This document shows positions 28,659-36,865 of a stretch of 64,000 nt of DNA, in pieces. The DNA is from Rhizobiaceae bacterium (GTDB taxonomy: Bacteria; Pseudomonadota; Alphaproteobacteria; Rhizobiales; Rhizobiaceae): NCBI GenBank assembly GCA_014238155.1, contig JABABQ010000033.1:119538-183537 (forward strand), in the 5' to 3' direction. The translations under genes and the position numbers were made by a program. The notes beneath the pieces were generated by a model. That model made no database searches. It saw nothing but the letters and a program-made list of their open reading frames with translations, and was not told where the DNA came from. Within the stretch, counting starts at the first letter, position 1. Every line of letters starts with the position of its first letter.

Positions 28659-28695
28659 CGGTTTCTCAGCAATTTCGAGTTAGAGAGTTTCACAT

Positions 28696-29838
28696 TCAAA
28701 CAATTTTCAGCGTCACCGCAACCGGGCAATGATCAGAGGCTTTCGGTCGATCCCATCCGGTTCGGGGATAACGGTCGACGTCCTGACCCTGCGGAAATAC
28801 GGTTCGGTGCGGCTGTCCCTGGCGCACAATATGTGGCACAGCCCTATCATTGGCCAAGGCCAGCGCGGGAGAGGCAAGAATATAGTCCAGTTGCACCAGA
28901 TGGCGCACCGGCCTGCTTTCAGGGTCGCGTGTATCGCGTGATCGACCAGCAGCAAAATATAAAGTCCAGCGATCGTCTTCCTGACGTCGCTTGAGCAGGT
29001 CATGGGAAAATCCATCAGCAAGCAATGGATCGACGCCTGAATGACCTTCGCGCAGAAGTTTGAATTTGTAACCAGCACGTTTATTGCCATCGACAACCAG
29101 TCGTTCCGTATAGTCGTTCAGATCGCCACAAATCAGCCAGCGCATTTTGGCGGTGCGGTGAGCTGCGAATTTATCTTCAATGATTTTGCGCACGCCCTGC
29201 GCCTCTGCCATTCGAACCGGCATGGTATATTCTCTGCCCGAAAGACCGTCACGCCCAGTTCCCATGGACTTAAAATGGCTGACGAACAATGTGGTTCTCT
29301 TGCCATCAATTTTGAGATCGACCTCAAGACAATCGCGCCTGAATAACCGCTCACCGGCTTCAAACCCCATCTCTTCCAGACGGGAATTATGAACCCCCAA
29401 ATCTCCAAAAGTGCGCTCCGCATGGCTTTTTATCGCAAGAATTTCAATCGGTTCCCCATTCGCCGTTTCATCGCGCGCCATCACCGCAACATCAATACCG
29501 CGTCCGTCATTGCCCTCAATCCAGATTTTCTGAGGATACGTCAGACCAGTCATCGGAAGCAGGTAATTGCGCTCAAAATTCTCCAGCGTTTCCTGGTCTT
29601 CGACTTCCTGAAGGCACAAAATGTCGGCATGGCAGTCGGCAACAGCCAACGCGGTCATTTGCCGTGCATCATCCTCATAAGCGATGACCCGTGCCTGCTC
29701 CAGCAGTTGGTAGTCCTTTTTCGACTTGATCTTGCGACCACCGACCGACCTGTCCCGGCGCATGGCATTGCGCCAACCCGAAAAATCAAATCGGGCCATC
29801 AGATTCTCGACATTGAAACTAGCGATCCGAACAGACAT
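28696..29838 (-). CDS. endonuclease/exonuclease/phosphatase family protein
   Basis: 380 residues of the DNase I-like Mg2+-dependent fold: IASFNVENL at the start, ILCLQEVEDQ (catalytic Glu), LICGDLNDYTE and the terminal ASDHCPVAV. No signal peptide is visible, so it is probably cytoplasmic. The family covers nucleases, phosphodiesterases and phosphatases, and the target cannot be chosen from sequence. Confidence 0.82.
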   Translation of the reverse strand: MSVRIASFNVENLMARFDFSGWRNAMRRDRSVGGRKIKSKKDYQLLEQARVIAYEDDARQMTALAVADCHADILCLQEVEDQETLENFERNYLLPMTGLTYPQKIWIEGNDGRGIDVAVMARDETANGEPIEILAIKSHAERTFGDLGVHNSRLEEMGFEAGERLFRRDCLEVDLKIDGKRTTLFVSHFKSMGTGRDGLSGREYTMPVRMAEAQGVRKIIEDKFAAHRTAKMRWLICGDLNDYTERLVVDGNKRAGYKFKLLREGHSGVDPLLADGFSHDLLKRRQEDDRWTLYFAAGRSRDTRDPESRPVRHLVQLDYILASPALALANDRAVPHIVRQGQPHRTVFPQGQDVDRYPRTGWDRPKASDHCPVAVTLKIV

Positions 29839-29984
29839 GGCGTTTCAGTGAATCAATTTTCGATTTGCCAACCATCAGGGTTTGGTTCCGACAATTCAAG
29901 ATGAACATAAACTAACAATCCGTTCATCTTACGTTCAGATTCATTTCGCCATGGTCACTTTAACAACGCTAAGTTCAGTTAAGC

Positions 29985-30092
29985 AAAATAGAACGTTGCT
30001 AAATTGATATCAGATCCGAAGGTCGAGAGCGTCTCTGCCGCAACTAGCTCCTCCTTCGGCAAAGCCCGGTGATTTATCACCGGGCTTTTTCC
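29985..30092 (+). ncRNA. candidate small RNA ending in an intrinsic terminator
   Basis: Plus-strand segment with no plus-strand gene upstream. It holds a long-range stem (CCGAAGG at 30017, CCTTCGG at 30053), a small GAGA/TCTC hairpin inside it, and an exposed CUCCUCCUU stretch that could pair with ribosome-binding sites. It ends in a perfect 13-bp-arm hairpin followed by T5. No convincing promoter was identified, so the 5' end is a guess. Confidence 0.3.
30061..30090. terminator. strong rho-independent terminator overlapping the end of family-A gene 1
   Basis: Arms 30061-30073 and 30076-30088 pair perfectly with a 2-nt loop and are followed by T's on the plus strand. The stop codon of the minus-strand family-A gene (30077-30079) lies inside the hairpin, so the element terminates that gene, a plus-strand transcript, or both. 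Confidence 0.75.
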
Positions 30093-30952
30093 TTTTCAAA
30101 CCAATTTCCGCACACCGCCTGCCAATGGCCATGCAGATATCTCATTTCATGCATGCGCCGCGAGCGAGCTTCTTTAAGCAAGCTATTGATATTATTTGAT
30201 AACATGTCCCGTCGCTGAAAATCGTCTACTGTCGCCTGCACTTCTGCTGTCGACAGAATGCCATGAACCGCAGCCTGCGCCATCAAATAGACCGCCTCTT
30301 CAGTCGAAAATGTCAAACCACCCTCCTGATGCGCATTCGCCAGCACTTCGCTGATTGAAGGTGGATAGCTTCGGCAAAAGGCCAGGGTTCCAAGACTGCG
30401 TGCGACAAACTGCCACTCCTGCCGCGCCATGATGTTTGTCGGGTCGGGATTTTGCTGTTCCGACCAATTGTCGATGCGAGATCCATCCACCGGTTCGAAT
30501 GCATTGTCATCAAAACGACTGCGGAATTTATTGAGGTTCTGAAAATAGATACAGCGCTCCCACATCGCCGTGTAGCGCCATTGGACACTTATTGTCAGCC
30601 GCCGACCAAGCCCCTCGTGATTCAATATGGGCTTGAGAAAAGGGTAAAGACCAAAGAACCCCTCAACTGCAAGGTCTTGTAGTTTGCCAAAACAATCACC
30701 GGATTCCTGAGACCGAAACGCACTCGCCCGTTGATCTTGATTCAAGCCTTCATCCAGATGGCGATGTCTGTAGGGATAGAGCGGGCTGTCGGGGTGGTTG
30801 AATTTCAGCTCTGGACCATCCCAGGCTTCCATACGACTGATAAACTCTTTCAGTCGTCGGTCAGCGGAATCAGGAATAGATAAAGTCAAACCAATCAGGG
30901 AGAGCAGTAATACAGAAAAACTGAATACATAATATACAAATATTGTTTTCAA
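30077..30952 (-). CDS. family A exported protein, copy 1 (unrecognised)
   Basis: 291 residues, not recognised. It has an N-terminal signal peptide (hydrophobic about residues 5-28). The mature part shares clear motifs with the gene at 33565: SPLYPYRH, a C-containing SG(D/N)CF, GFFGLYP, ERC(I/V)YF, LAFCxSYPPS and a terminal HGxWQxVC. Four cysteines are conserved between copies, consistent with two disulfides outside the cytoplasm. The start is TTG, preceded by GAGGATAAA. The same TTG and ribosome-binding site recur in the broken copy at 33352, supporting this start. It is flanked by IS5-family remnants. Function unknown. Confidence 0.7.
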   Translation of the reverse strand: MKTIFVYYVFSFSVLLLSLIGLTLSIPDSADRRLKEFISRMEAWDGPELKFNHPDSPLYPYRHRHLDEGLNQDQRASAFRSQESGDCFGKLQDLAVEGFFGLYPFLKPILNHEGLGRRLTISVQWRYTAMWERCIYFQNLNKFRSRFDDNAFEPVDGSRIDNWSEQQNPDPTNIMARQEWQFVARSLGTLAFCRSYPPSISEVLANAHQEGGLTFSTEEAVYLMAQAAVHGILSTAEVQATVDDFQRRDMLSNNINSLLKEARSRRMHEMRYLHGHWQAVCGNWFEKEKAR

Positions 30953-31110
30953 TTTATCCTCGCTGATTTCTCCCGATATATATTCTCCAAAATTGATTCA
31001 AATCAGAAATTAATGTGACGAAAATAAGTACTCCCCAAACTACAGGGTACGATTCATATCATGAGGATGTATGCACCGTGCCCGAGAAACGGGTGTCCAG
31101 ATGGCAGCGA

Positions 31111-31175
31111 ATTGACCATCAGACATGACAAACCTCCATCGTTCGCCAAACTGAATCAGAATCACCTAATCACGA
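31111..31175 (-). mobile_element. IS5-family remnant: 5' end of transposase gene
   Basis: About 65 bp matching, with few differences, the 5' end of the larger IS5 remnant at 31785-32060 (shared TTGACCA-CAGACATGACAAACCT). Read on the minus strand it gives the start MSDGQ of an IS5-type transposase and then breaks off into the upstream region of family-A gene 1. Confidence 0.6.
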
Positions 31176-31227
31176 AAAGACGTTAATCGACGGGTCCTGA
31201 GTCTGGTCAGATTCAAGTATTATTTTG

Positions 31228-31252
31228 ACGCAAAGATTTGTTTTTTTTGCGT
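31228..31252. promoter_or_regulatory. inverted repeat upstream of family-B gene 1 (candidate operator)
   Basis: ACGCAAA and TTTGCGT arms, 25 bp overall, sit 127 bp before the family-B start. The same element recurs 128 bp before the second copy (32261-32284). Conservation of arms and distance, while intervening sequence has diverged, suggests a binding site or structured 5' leader. Only two copies support it. Confidence 0.4.
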
Positions 31253-31378
31253 TTTCCAAAATTAATCATTCGTTCCTGGTTGGATTCCCAGAATCCATTA
31301 TAAATATATTTGCATTGCGATGTAACATGTAGGAGTATATCTTAAATTGTGTGAAAAATTATATAAAGAAAGATAACT

Positions 31379-31774
31379 ATGTCATTGAAAATATGTAAAT
31401 ATAATATTTTGAGTAATTTATCCCTAGTTTTTTTACTTTCTTCGTTATTAATTAATCCTGCAATGTCAGATGGAACTCATGGCGTTAAAGTTAAAGTTAC
31501 GAATAATACCAACAGAGAAATTCAAGTTCTCACTTTTAACGCAAAAGACAAGTCCGATATTATTCCACATAAGGTATATTATATTTCAAAAGATGGAACC
31601 AGATGGGTGAAGGCTCACGGGCAAGGCAAAAATCGTATACGAATTCGAATACAACCCAAAGGTCAGGTTGATAGCACTGTGGGATGTTATGATGACTCTG
31701 GAAATATGTACAATGAGCAAAAAGATGTCAGCGATGGTAAGTCTCTGGTAATATCCGACTGTGATGAAGTTTAG
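31379..31774 (+). CDS. family B small exported protein, copy 1 (unrecognised)
   Basis: 131 residues, not recognised. A ~30-residue signal peptide ends at NPAMS-DGTHG. The ~100-residue mature part is rich in beta-strand-type segments (VKVKVTNNTNREIQVLTF, HKVYYISKDGTRWVKAHGQG) and ends with two cysteines that could form a disulfide. The tandem copy at 32412 is roughly three-quarters identical in the mature region. The gene is markedly AT-rich against the rest of the window and lies between IS5 remnants, which points to acquisition by transfer. Secretion is well supported; role unknown. Confidence 0.7.
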   Translation: MSLKICKYNILSNLSLVFLLSSLLINPAMSDGTHGVKVKVTNNTNREIQVLTFNAKDKSDIIPHKVYYISKDGTRWVKAHGQGKNRIRIRIQPKGQVDSTVGCYDDSGNMYNEQKDVSDGKSLVISDCDEV

Positions 31775-31784
31775 ACTCAAGGCT

Positions 31785-32060
31785 CATTAAATCCACCATA
31801 TGACGGTTGCGGCGAGTGTTATTGCCGCCATCTACATGTCGGCGCAGCGGTCGTAGCGGGTTACGATATCGCTGGGCACATCGCGCCATCGAAGTTCGTT
31901 CTTGAGAACAAAAATAATACCGGAAATCAGACGGCGAACACCCCCCCGGCGCTCCATGAGCCAGTGGAAAATACGGACGCATCCGACCAAATTGACCACC
32001 AGACATGACAAACCTGGATCGTTAGCCAAACTGAATCAGAATTGCACAATCATGAAAAGA
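31785..32060 (-). mobile_element. internally deleted IS5-family element (MITE-like)
   Basis: Minus-strand frames show both ends of an IS5-type transposase with the middle missing. The N-terminal part is RMRPYFPLAHG, then, after a frameshift, RRLISGIIFVLKNELRWRDVP. This joins directly to the C-terminal RYDRCAD and, past a stop, MAAITLAATVIWWI. A full transposase would be several times longer. Terminal inverted repeats could not be drawn with certainty. The C-terminal end recurs after family-B copy 2. Confidence 0.65.
31991..32060. repeat. direct repeat of the 31111-31175 segment
   Basis: This 70-bp stretch repeats 31111-31175 at a distance of 880 bp. Together with the two B genes (1033 bp apart) and their leader repeats it shows that an approximately 0.9-kb block carrying family B was tandemly duplicated. 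Confidence 0.6.
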
Positions 32061-32094
32061 CTTGAATCAAGGGCTCCAGACACGTGCTTGACGT

Positions 32095-32250
32095 CTTTCC
32101 CCACTAGTTCACCAGGCCGTCTGGTTAGCTTGCGATGTGTTGGTAACTAATCTGTATCAGTCGATACTTGGGCACCAAACCGGCATCTTTCAAAATTCTT
32201 GCTACAGTTCTGATGGGAACCACTAGCCGTTGTCTAGTCGGCTTCCAGTG
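32095..32250 (-). pseudogene. transposase/integrase helix-turn-helix fragment
   Basis: Minus-strand translation gives HWKPTRQRLVV then PIRTVARILKDAGLVPKYR, ending at a stop. It looks like the N-terminal HTH region of an rve-type (IS3/IS481-like) transposase. It falls in the ~153 bp by which the second family-B unit is longer than the first, so it is probably an insertion after, or a loss during, the duplication. The match is from memory of the motif only. Confidence 0.35.
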
Positions 32251-32260
32251 CACTTATTTG

Positions 32261-32284
32261 ATGCAAAGTTTTGTTTCTTTGCGT
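32261..32284. promoter_or_regulatory. inverted repeat upstream of family-B gene 2 (candidate operator)
   Basis: GCAAAG / CTTTGC arms located 128 bp before the second family-B gene, matching 31228-31252. The following 30-40 bp also resemble each other, so a common promoter region is likely. Confidence 0.4.
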
Positions 32285-32411
32285 TTGTCCAGAATATATT
32301 ATTCGATATTGATTGACCCATTTGAATCTATCCTAAATAAATTTGCATTGTCGAGAAATATGTATAAATATTTTAAAAACTTAGTGATCGAATAAATGAG
32401 GAAAGACAATT

Positions 32412-32807
32412 ATGAAATTAAAAAACTTTTCACCTAATATCTTGAATTATTGTCCTATGGTTGTTTTATTTTCATCATTATTAATTACTCCGGCAATGTC
32501 AGATGGAACTCATGGCGTTAAAATTGAAGTAACAAACAATTCTAAAAGAGAAATTCAAGTTCTAACTTATAACGCAAAGGATAAAGCAAGAATTGTTCCT
32601 CATAAGGTATATTATATTTCAAAAAAGGGCATCAGATGGGTGAAGGCTCACGGGCAAGGCAAAAATCATATACAAATTCAAATACAACCCAAAGGCCAGA
32701 TTGATAACAATGTGGGATGTTATGTTGGCTCTGGAAAAATGTACGACGACCCAAAAGATGTCAGTAATGGTAAATCTCTGGTAATAACCGGGTGTGATGC
32801 ATCTTAG
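32412..32807 (+). CDS. family B small exported protein, copy 2 (unrecognised)
   Basis: 131 residues, paralogue of the gene at 31379. The signal peptide differs in its first 20 residues but ends the same (TPAMS-DGTHG). The mature part is strongly conserved (REIQVLT, PHKVYYIS, IRWVKAHGQGKN, IQPKGQ, VGCY, KSLVIT-CD). AGGAAAGACAATT precedes the ATG. Conservation concentrated in the mature region of an otherwise decaying locus suggests that protein function is maintained. Function unknown. Confidence 0.7.
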   Translation: MKLKNFSPNILNYCPMVVLFSSLLITPAMSDGTHGVKIEVTNNSKREIQVLTYNAKDKARIVPHKVYYISKKGIRWVKAHGQGKNHIQIQIQPKGQIDNNVGCYVGSGKMYDDPKDVSNGKSLVITGCDAS

Positions 32808-32825
32808 GCTCAGGATTCAATAAAT

Positions 32826-32937
32826 CCACAATATGACGGTTGCGACTGGTGTTGCCGCCGACATTTATATGTCGGCGCATCGGTTGCAGCGGGTTGCGAT
32901 ATTGCCCGGCGCATCGCACCATCGAGGTTCGTTGACA
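32826..32937 (-). mobile_element. IS5-family remnant: 3' end of transposase gene
   Basis: Repeats the first ~110 bp of the element at 31785-32060. The minus-strand frame reads ATRCNRCAD and, after a stop, ATVILWI, the same C-terminal end with the same internal deletion junction. It is cut off on its right by the family-C fragment. Confidence 0.6.
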
Positions 32938-32940
32938 ATT

Positions 32941-33083
32941 CGATGCGATCGTCTTCCTGAAAAATTTCGTAGTGCGCAGTCAACATTAAGCGAACAGGCA
33001 GATTGGTTGTCCACACTCCAACGGGATATTCGAAATCAGGGAAAATCAACTTGCGAAGTTAAAACAGCAAGCGGAGCGCACAG
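32941..33083 (+). pseudogene. family C coiled-coil gene fragment
   Basis: Matches residues ~10-55 of the intact coiled-coil gene at 34515 in two frames. IRCDRLPEKFRSAQS aligns with IRCDFLHSSLESAQS, and after a frameshift ENQLAKLKQQAERTGER aligns with ENQLRNLKEQSSRTGDR. It has no start or 3' end and runs directly into the family-A fragment at about 33084. Confidence 0.6.
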
Positions 33084-33352
33084 GTGAGCGAAACGCACTC
33101 GCCCGTTGATCTTGGTTCAAGCCTTCATTCAAATGGCGATGTCTGTTGGGAGGTAATCCCCCCATTTTTAACGGGATAGAGCGGGCTGCCGGGGTGGTTG
33201 AAATTCAGCTCTGGACCGTCCCAGACTTCCATACGGCTGATAAACTCTTTCAGCCGTTGGTCAGCAAAACCATGAATAGTAAAAGTCAAACAGATCAGGG
33301 AGAGGAGTAATAAAGAAAAACTGAATATATAATATACAAATATTGTTTTCAA
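33084..33352 (-). pseudogene. family A fragment (first ~78 codons plus a 26-bp insertion)
   Basis: The minus strand repeats the TTG start, signal peptide and first ~75 residues of family-A copy 1 (MKTIFVYYIFSFS, then RLKEFISRMEVWDGPEL). It is interrupted at about 33150-33175 by a ~26-bp insertion (contains GGAGGTAATCCCCCC) that shifts the frame, and it stops at the family-C fragment. Upstream DNA to about 33500 also matches copy 1. Clearly a broken paralogue. Confidence 0.75.
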
Positions 33353-33510
33353 TTTATCCTCGCTACTTCCTTCCGATATATATATTCCAATATTGAATCA
33401 AATCAGAACTTGATGTGACGAAAATAAGTATTCCCCAGTCCATGGAGTGCTATTCATTTCATGAGTATGTAGGCGCCGTGTCAGAAAAAAGCTGGCGAGG
33501 TGGCATCGAA
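33353..33510. repeat. duplicated upstream region of family A
   Basis: About 150 bp repeat 30953-31105 (the promoter side of family-A copy 1), including the ATTGTTTTCAATTTATCCTCGCT start-codon segment and GTGACGAAAATAAGTA. No gene lies here; 33511-33564 shows nothing recognisable. Confidence 0.65.
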
Positions 33511-33564
33511 TTGGCCGATTCAAATGACGGCAGAGCAGCGCTGAAATCGCCGCCTTTACCGACT

Positions 33565-34461
33565 TCAGCGATACTTCCGGGATTGTTGTGCCTGATCAAA
33601 CCATTCGGTGCACACTAATTGCCAATTACCGCGCAGATAGTTCATTTCATGCAGACGATGAGAGCGGGCGTGATCCAGCAATCGGTGAATATCCATGAGA
33701 TTGATACCCTGCCTGCGAAAACCTGCAATCGCGGCGGTGAGTTGTGGTTCAGTCAACATGCCGTGATAAGAAGCCCGGCCCATCAGATAGATGGATTCTT
33801 CGACCGTATAGGACAATCCGCCAGACTGTCCCTTTCCCGCCCAGGCGTCCCGAATAGACGGCGGGTAACTGTTGCAAAAGGCCAGCCTCCCGAACTCACG
33901 TGCTATAAACTGCCACTTGCGCCAGGCAAAGTAGCGGGTCGGATCAGACAAATCCTCCGGGTCCAGCCTCACACCAAAAGCGCCATCCACGGGCCCGAAC
34001 AAGGTCACATCAAACCATCTGTCCAGCTTGCGCTTTTGCTTGAAATACACACAGCGCTCCAACATGGCCGGATAGCTACCCCTGATGCTGCTGCGCACTC
34101 TGGGATAGCGATCCCAATCAACCATTATTGGCCTCAAATGGGGATAAAGCCCAAAAAAACCTGTGACCATGAGGTCGTAGACATAGGGGAAGCAGTTGCC
34201 GGATTTTTGAAGACTATTGAGCCAATGTCGATCAGCCTGGGACAATCCGTCATCATAATGGAGGTGCCGATAGGGGTAGAGCGGGCTTTTCGGATCACCA
34301 ATCAACAGTCTTTGGTCTCCAACGCGGTCAAAAACGCGGACAAATTCGTCCAGTCTGGGATCAGCAAGCGCTTCTCCCGGGCCGTCCAACATGTTGAAAT
34401 TGATTAAAATAATCAACAAAAATATTTTCCCTGACCGTGCAAATTTTAAAATATTATCCAC
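33565..34461 (-). CDS. family A exported protein, copy 2 (unrecognised)
   Basis: 298 residues. A GTG start after GGAGCAAAGCGG gives a signal peptide with a hydrophobic core (IFLLIILINFNML). It shares with copy 1 the SPLYPYRHLHYDDGL segment, GFFGLYP, ERCVYF, LAFCNSYPPS and RLHEMNYLRGNWQLVC, including four matching cysteines, but is otherwise diverged. Unlike copy 1 it is not AT-rich. Its start faces the family-C gene across 53 bp, so both could share a divergent promoter; the fragment at 33084 has lost this layout. Function unknown. Confidence 0.7.
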   Translation of the reverse strand: MDNILKFARSGKIFLLIILINFNMLDGPGEALADPRLDEFVRVFDRVGDQRLLIGDPKSPLYPYRHLHYDDGLSQADRHWLNSLQKSGNCFPYVYDLMVTGFFGLYPHLRPIMVDWDRYPRVRSSIRGSYPAMLERCVYFKQKRKLDRWFDVTLFGPVDGAFGVRLDPEDLSDPTRYFAWRKWQFIAREFGRLAFCNSYPPSIRDAWAGKGQSGGLSYTVEESIYLMGRASYHGMLTEPQLTAAIAGFRRQGINLMDIHRLLDHARSHRLHEMNYLRGNWQLVCTEWFDQAQQSRKYR

Positions 34462-34514
34462 CCGCTTTGCTCCTGAAATATAGTAAAACAGTACACCTAT
34501 ATTTAGGATTTATT

Positions 34515-34838
34515 ATGGCGTTAGATGAAACAGAACAGGCAATCCGTTGTGATTTTCTTCACTCAAGTTTGGAAAGTGCACAATCAGGATTCACAGAACA
34601 GACAGATCGACTGTCTGGGCTCCAGCAGCAATTCCGAATGGAGGAAAATCAACTCAGGAATTTGAAAGAGCAATCAAGCCGAACGGGAGATCGAGAAGGA
34701 TTTGCTCGGGCGATATTCGGTGTGGAAGTGCAGATCAGGCGTCTGCAAGATGATATTGCTGATGCTGAAAGCAAACAAAACATTGCTCGCCAGGAAGTTT
34801 CAGTGCTGAAGAGCCAAATCGCCAATTTCAGATGCTAA
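34515..34838 (+). CDS. family C coiled-coil protein (unrecognised)
   Basis: 107 residues, no signal peptide or membrane segment. Almost the whole length is Gln/Glu-rich heptad-like sequence (FTEQTDRLSGLQQQFRMEEN, VQIRRLQDDIADAESKQN), predicting one long coiled coil. TAGGA lies 7 bp before the ATG. It is divergent from family-A copy 2, and a fragment of a second copy lies next to the broken family-A copy, so A and C seem to travel together. Role unknown; a cytoplasmic partner or regulator of A is only a guess. Confidence 0.6.
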   Translation: MALDETEQAIRCDFLHSSLESAQSGFTEQTDRLSGLQQQFRMEENQLRNLKEQSSRTGDREGFARAIFGVEVQIRRLQDDIADAESKQNIARQEVSVLKSQIANFRC

Positions 34839-34852
34839 AAACCCCCACAAAA

Positions 34853-34877
34853 AAGCCCGGTCGCTGTGACCGGGCCT
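34853..34877. terminator. bidirectional terminator between family C and ilvC
   Basis: AAGCCCGGTC / GACCGGGC stem with a short loop, preceded by A6 (T6 on the minus strand) and followed by CTTCT. It sits between the convergent family-C and ilvC stops. Confidence 0.75.
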
Positions 34878-34902
34878 TCTAAATTCAATATGTCGAACTG
34901 AT

Positions 34903-36027
<1,125 letters not shown>

Positions 36028-36090
36028 TCATTCGCCCGAACTGCAAACTTCCGGGAAAAATTGCCGGTCCGGACACCAAAATTGAGCTTT

Positions 36091-36831
36091 CTAATGCCCA
36101 CAGGCCTTTAGAAATCGACGCACTGTCTCGGCCATGCCATATTCCAGTGCGTCCGCGGTCAGGCCGTGACCAATAGATACCTCAACCAGGTTGGGAATTC
36201 GCGCCACCAGCGCCGGCAGATTGGCCACCGTCAGGTCATGACCGGCATTCACGCCAAGCCCCAGCTGATGCGCCGCATCGGCAGTCTGACCCAACAACTC
36301 CACCTCGCGTGCAGCTGCGTCGGGATTATCGTAGGTTCCACCATAAGGACCGGTATAGAGTTCCACACGATGACAACCAGTATCGGCGGCCCATTTGATC
36401 GATTCCGGGTCCGGATCTGCAAACAGTGATACTGCCATACCGGCGGTCTTCAACCGCGCAACAATTGGTGCCAGATAGTTGTGCTGGAGACGAAAGTCCC
36501 AGCCATGATCCGAAGTTGGCTGCGAAGGATCGTCGGGAACCAGCGTCACTTGTTCAGGTTGATTGGTTTCGCATAAGTCCAGAAAATCATCTGTCGGATA
36601 GCCTTCAATATTATAGTCGGCCTGGTGAAACTCGTCATCCATCAGCGCCCGCAATTCCGGCACATCTGTAAATCGAATATGGCGTTGGTCGGGGCGAGGA
36701 TGAACGGTCAGCCCCTGCGCTCCGGCTTCCAGCGCAATTCGGCCCATGCCGGTGACACTTGGCCATGGCAAATCTCGCCGGTTTCGCAATTGAGCAACAG
36801 CATTTAGATTGACGGATAATGAGACTGGCAT
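36091..36831 (-). CDS. pdxJ: pyridoxine 5'-phosphate synthase
   Basis: 246 residues from ATG 36831. Typical PdxJ landmarks are [15 protein letters not shown] at the start, [24 protein letters not shown], and [11 protein letters not shown] with the catalytic/phosphate-binding region. It condenses 1-deoxyxylulose 5-phosphate with 3-amino-2-oxopropyl phosphate in vitamin B6 synthesis. An upstream frame extension to 36891 is not supported, since the N-terminal strand begins at the chosen ATG. Confidence 0.93.
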   Translation of the reverse strand: MPVSLSVNLNAVAQLRNRRDLPWPSVTGMGRIALEAGAQGLTVHPRPDQRHIRFTDVPELRALMDDEFHQADYNIEGYPTDDFLDLCETNQPEQVTLVPDDPSQPTSDHGWDFRLQHNYLAPIVARLKTAGMAVSLFADPDPESIKWAADTGCHRVELYTGPYGGTYDNPDAAAREVELLGQTADAAHQLGLGVNAGHDLTVANLPALVARIPNLVEVSIGHGLTADALEYGMAETVRRFLKACGH

Positions 36832-36865
36832 AATGGTAGATCGCAGAAACAATAATGGTCCAACC

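Noticed and set aside
31832-32029. Small independent gene of 65 codons between the family-B copies
   Set aside because: Its residues match parts of an IS5 transposase joined by a deletion; it is a remnant, not a gene.
33619-34407. 262-codon plus-strand frame opposite family-A copy 2
   Set aside because: Antisense shadow: the minus strand has conserved motifs with copy 1 and a signal peptide, while the plus-strand frame has none.
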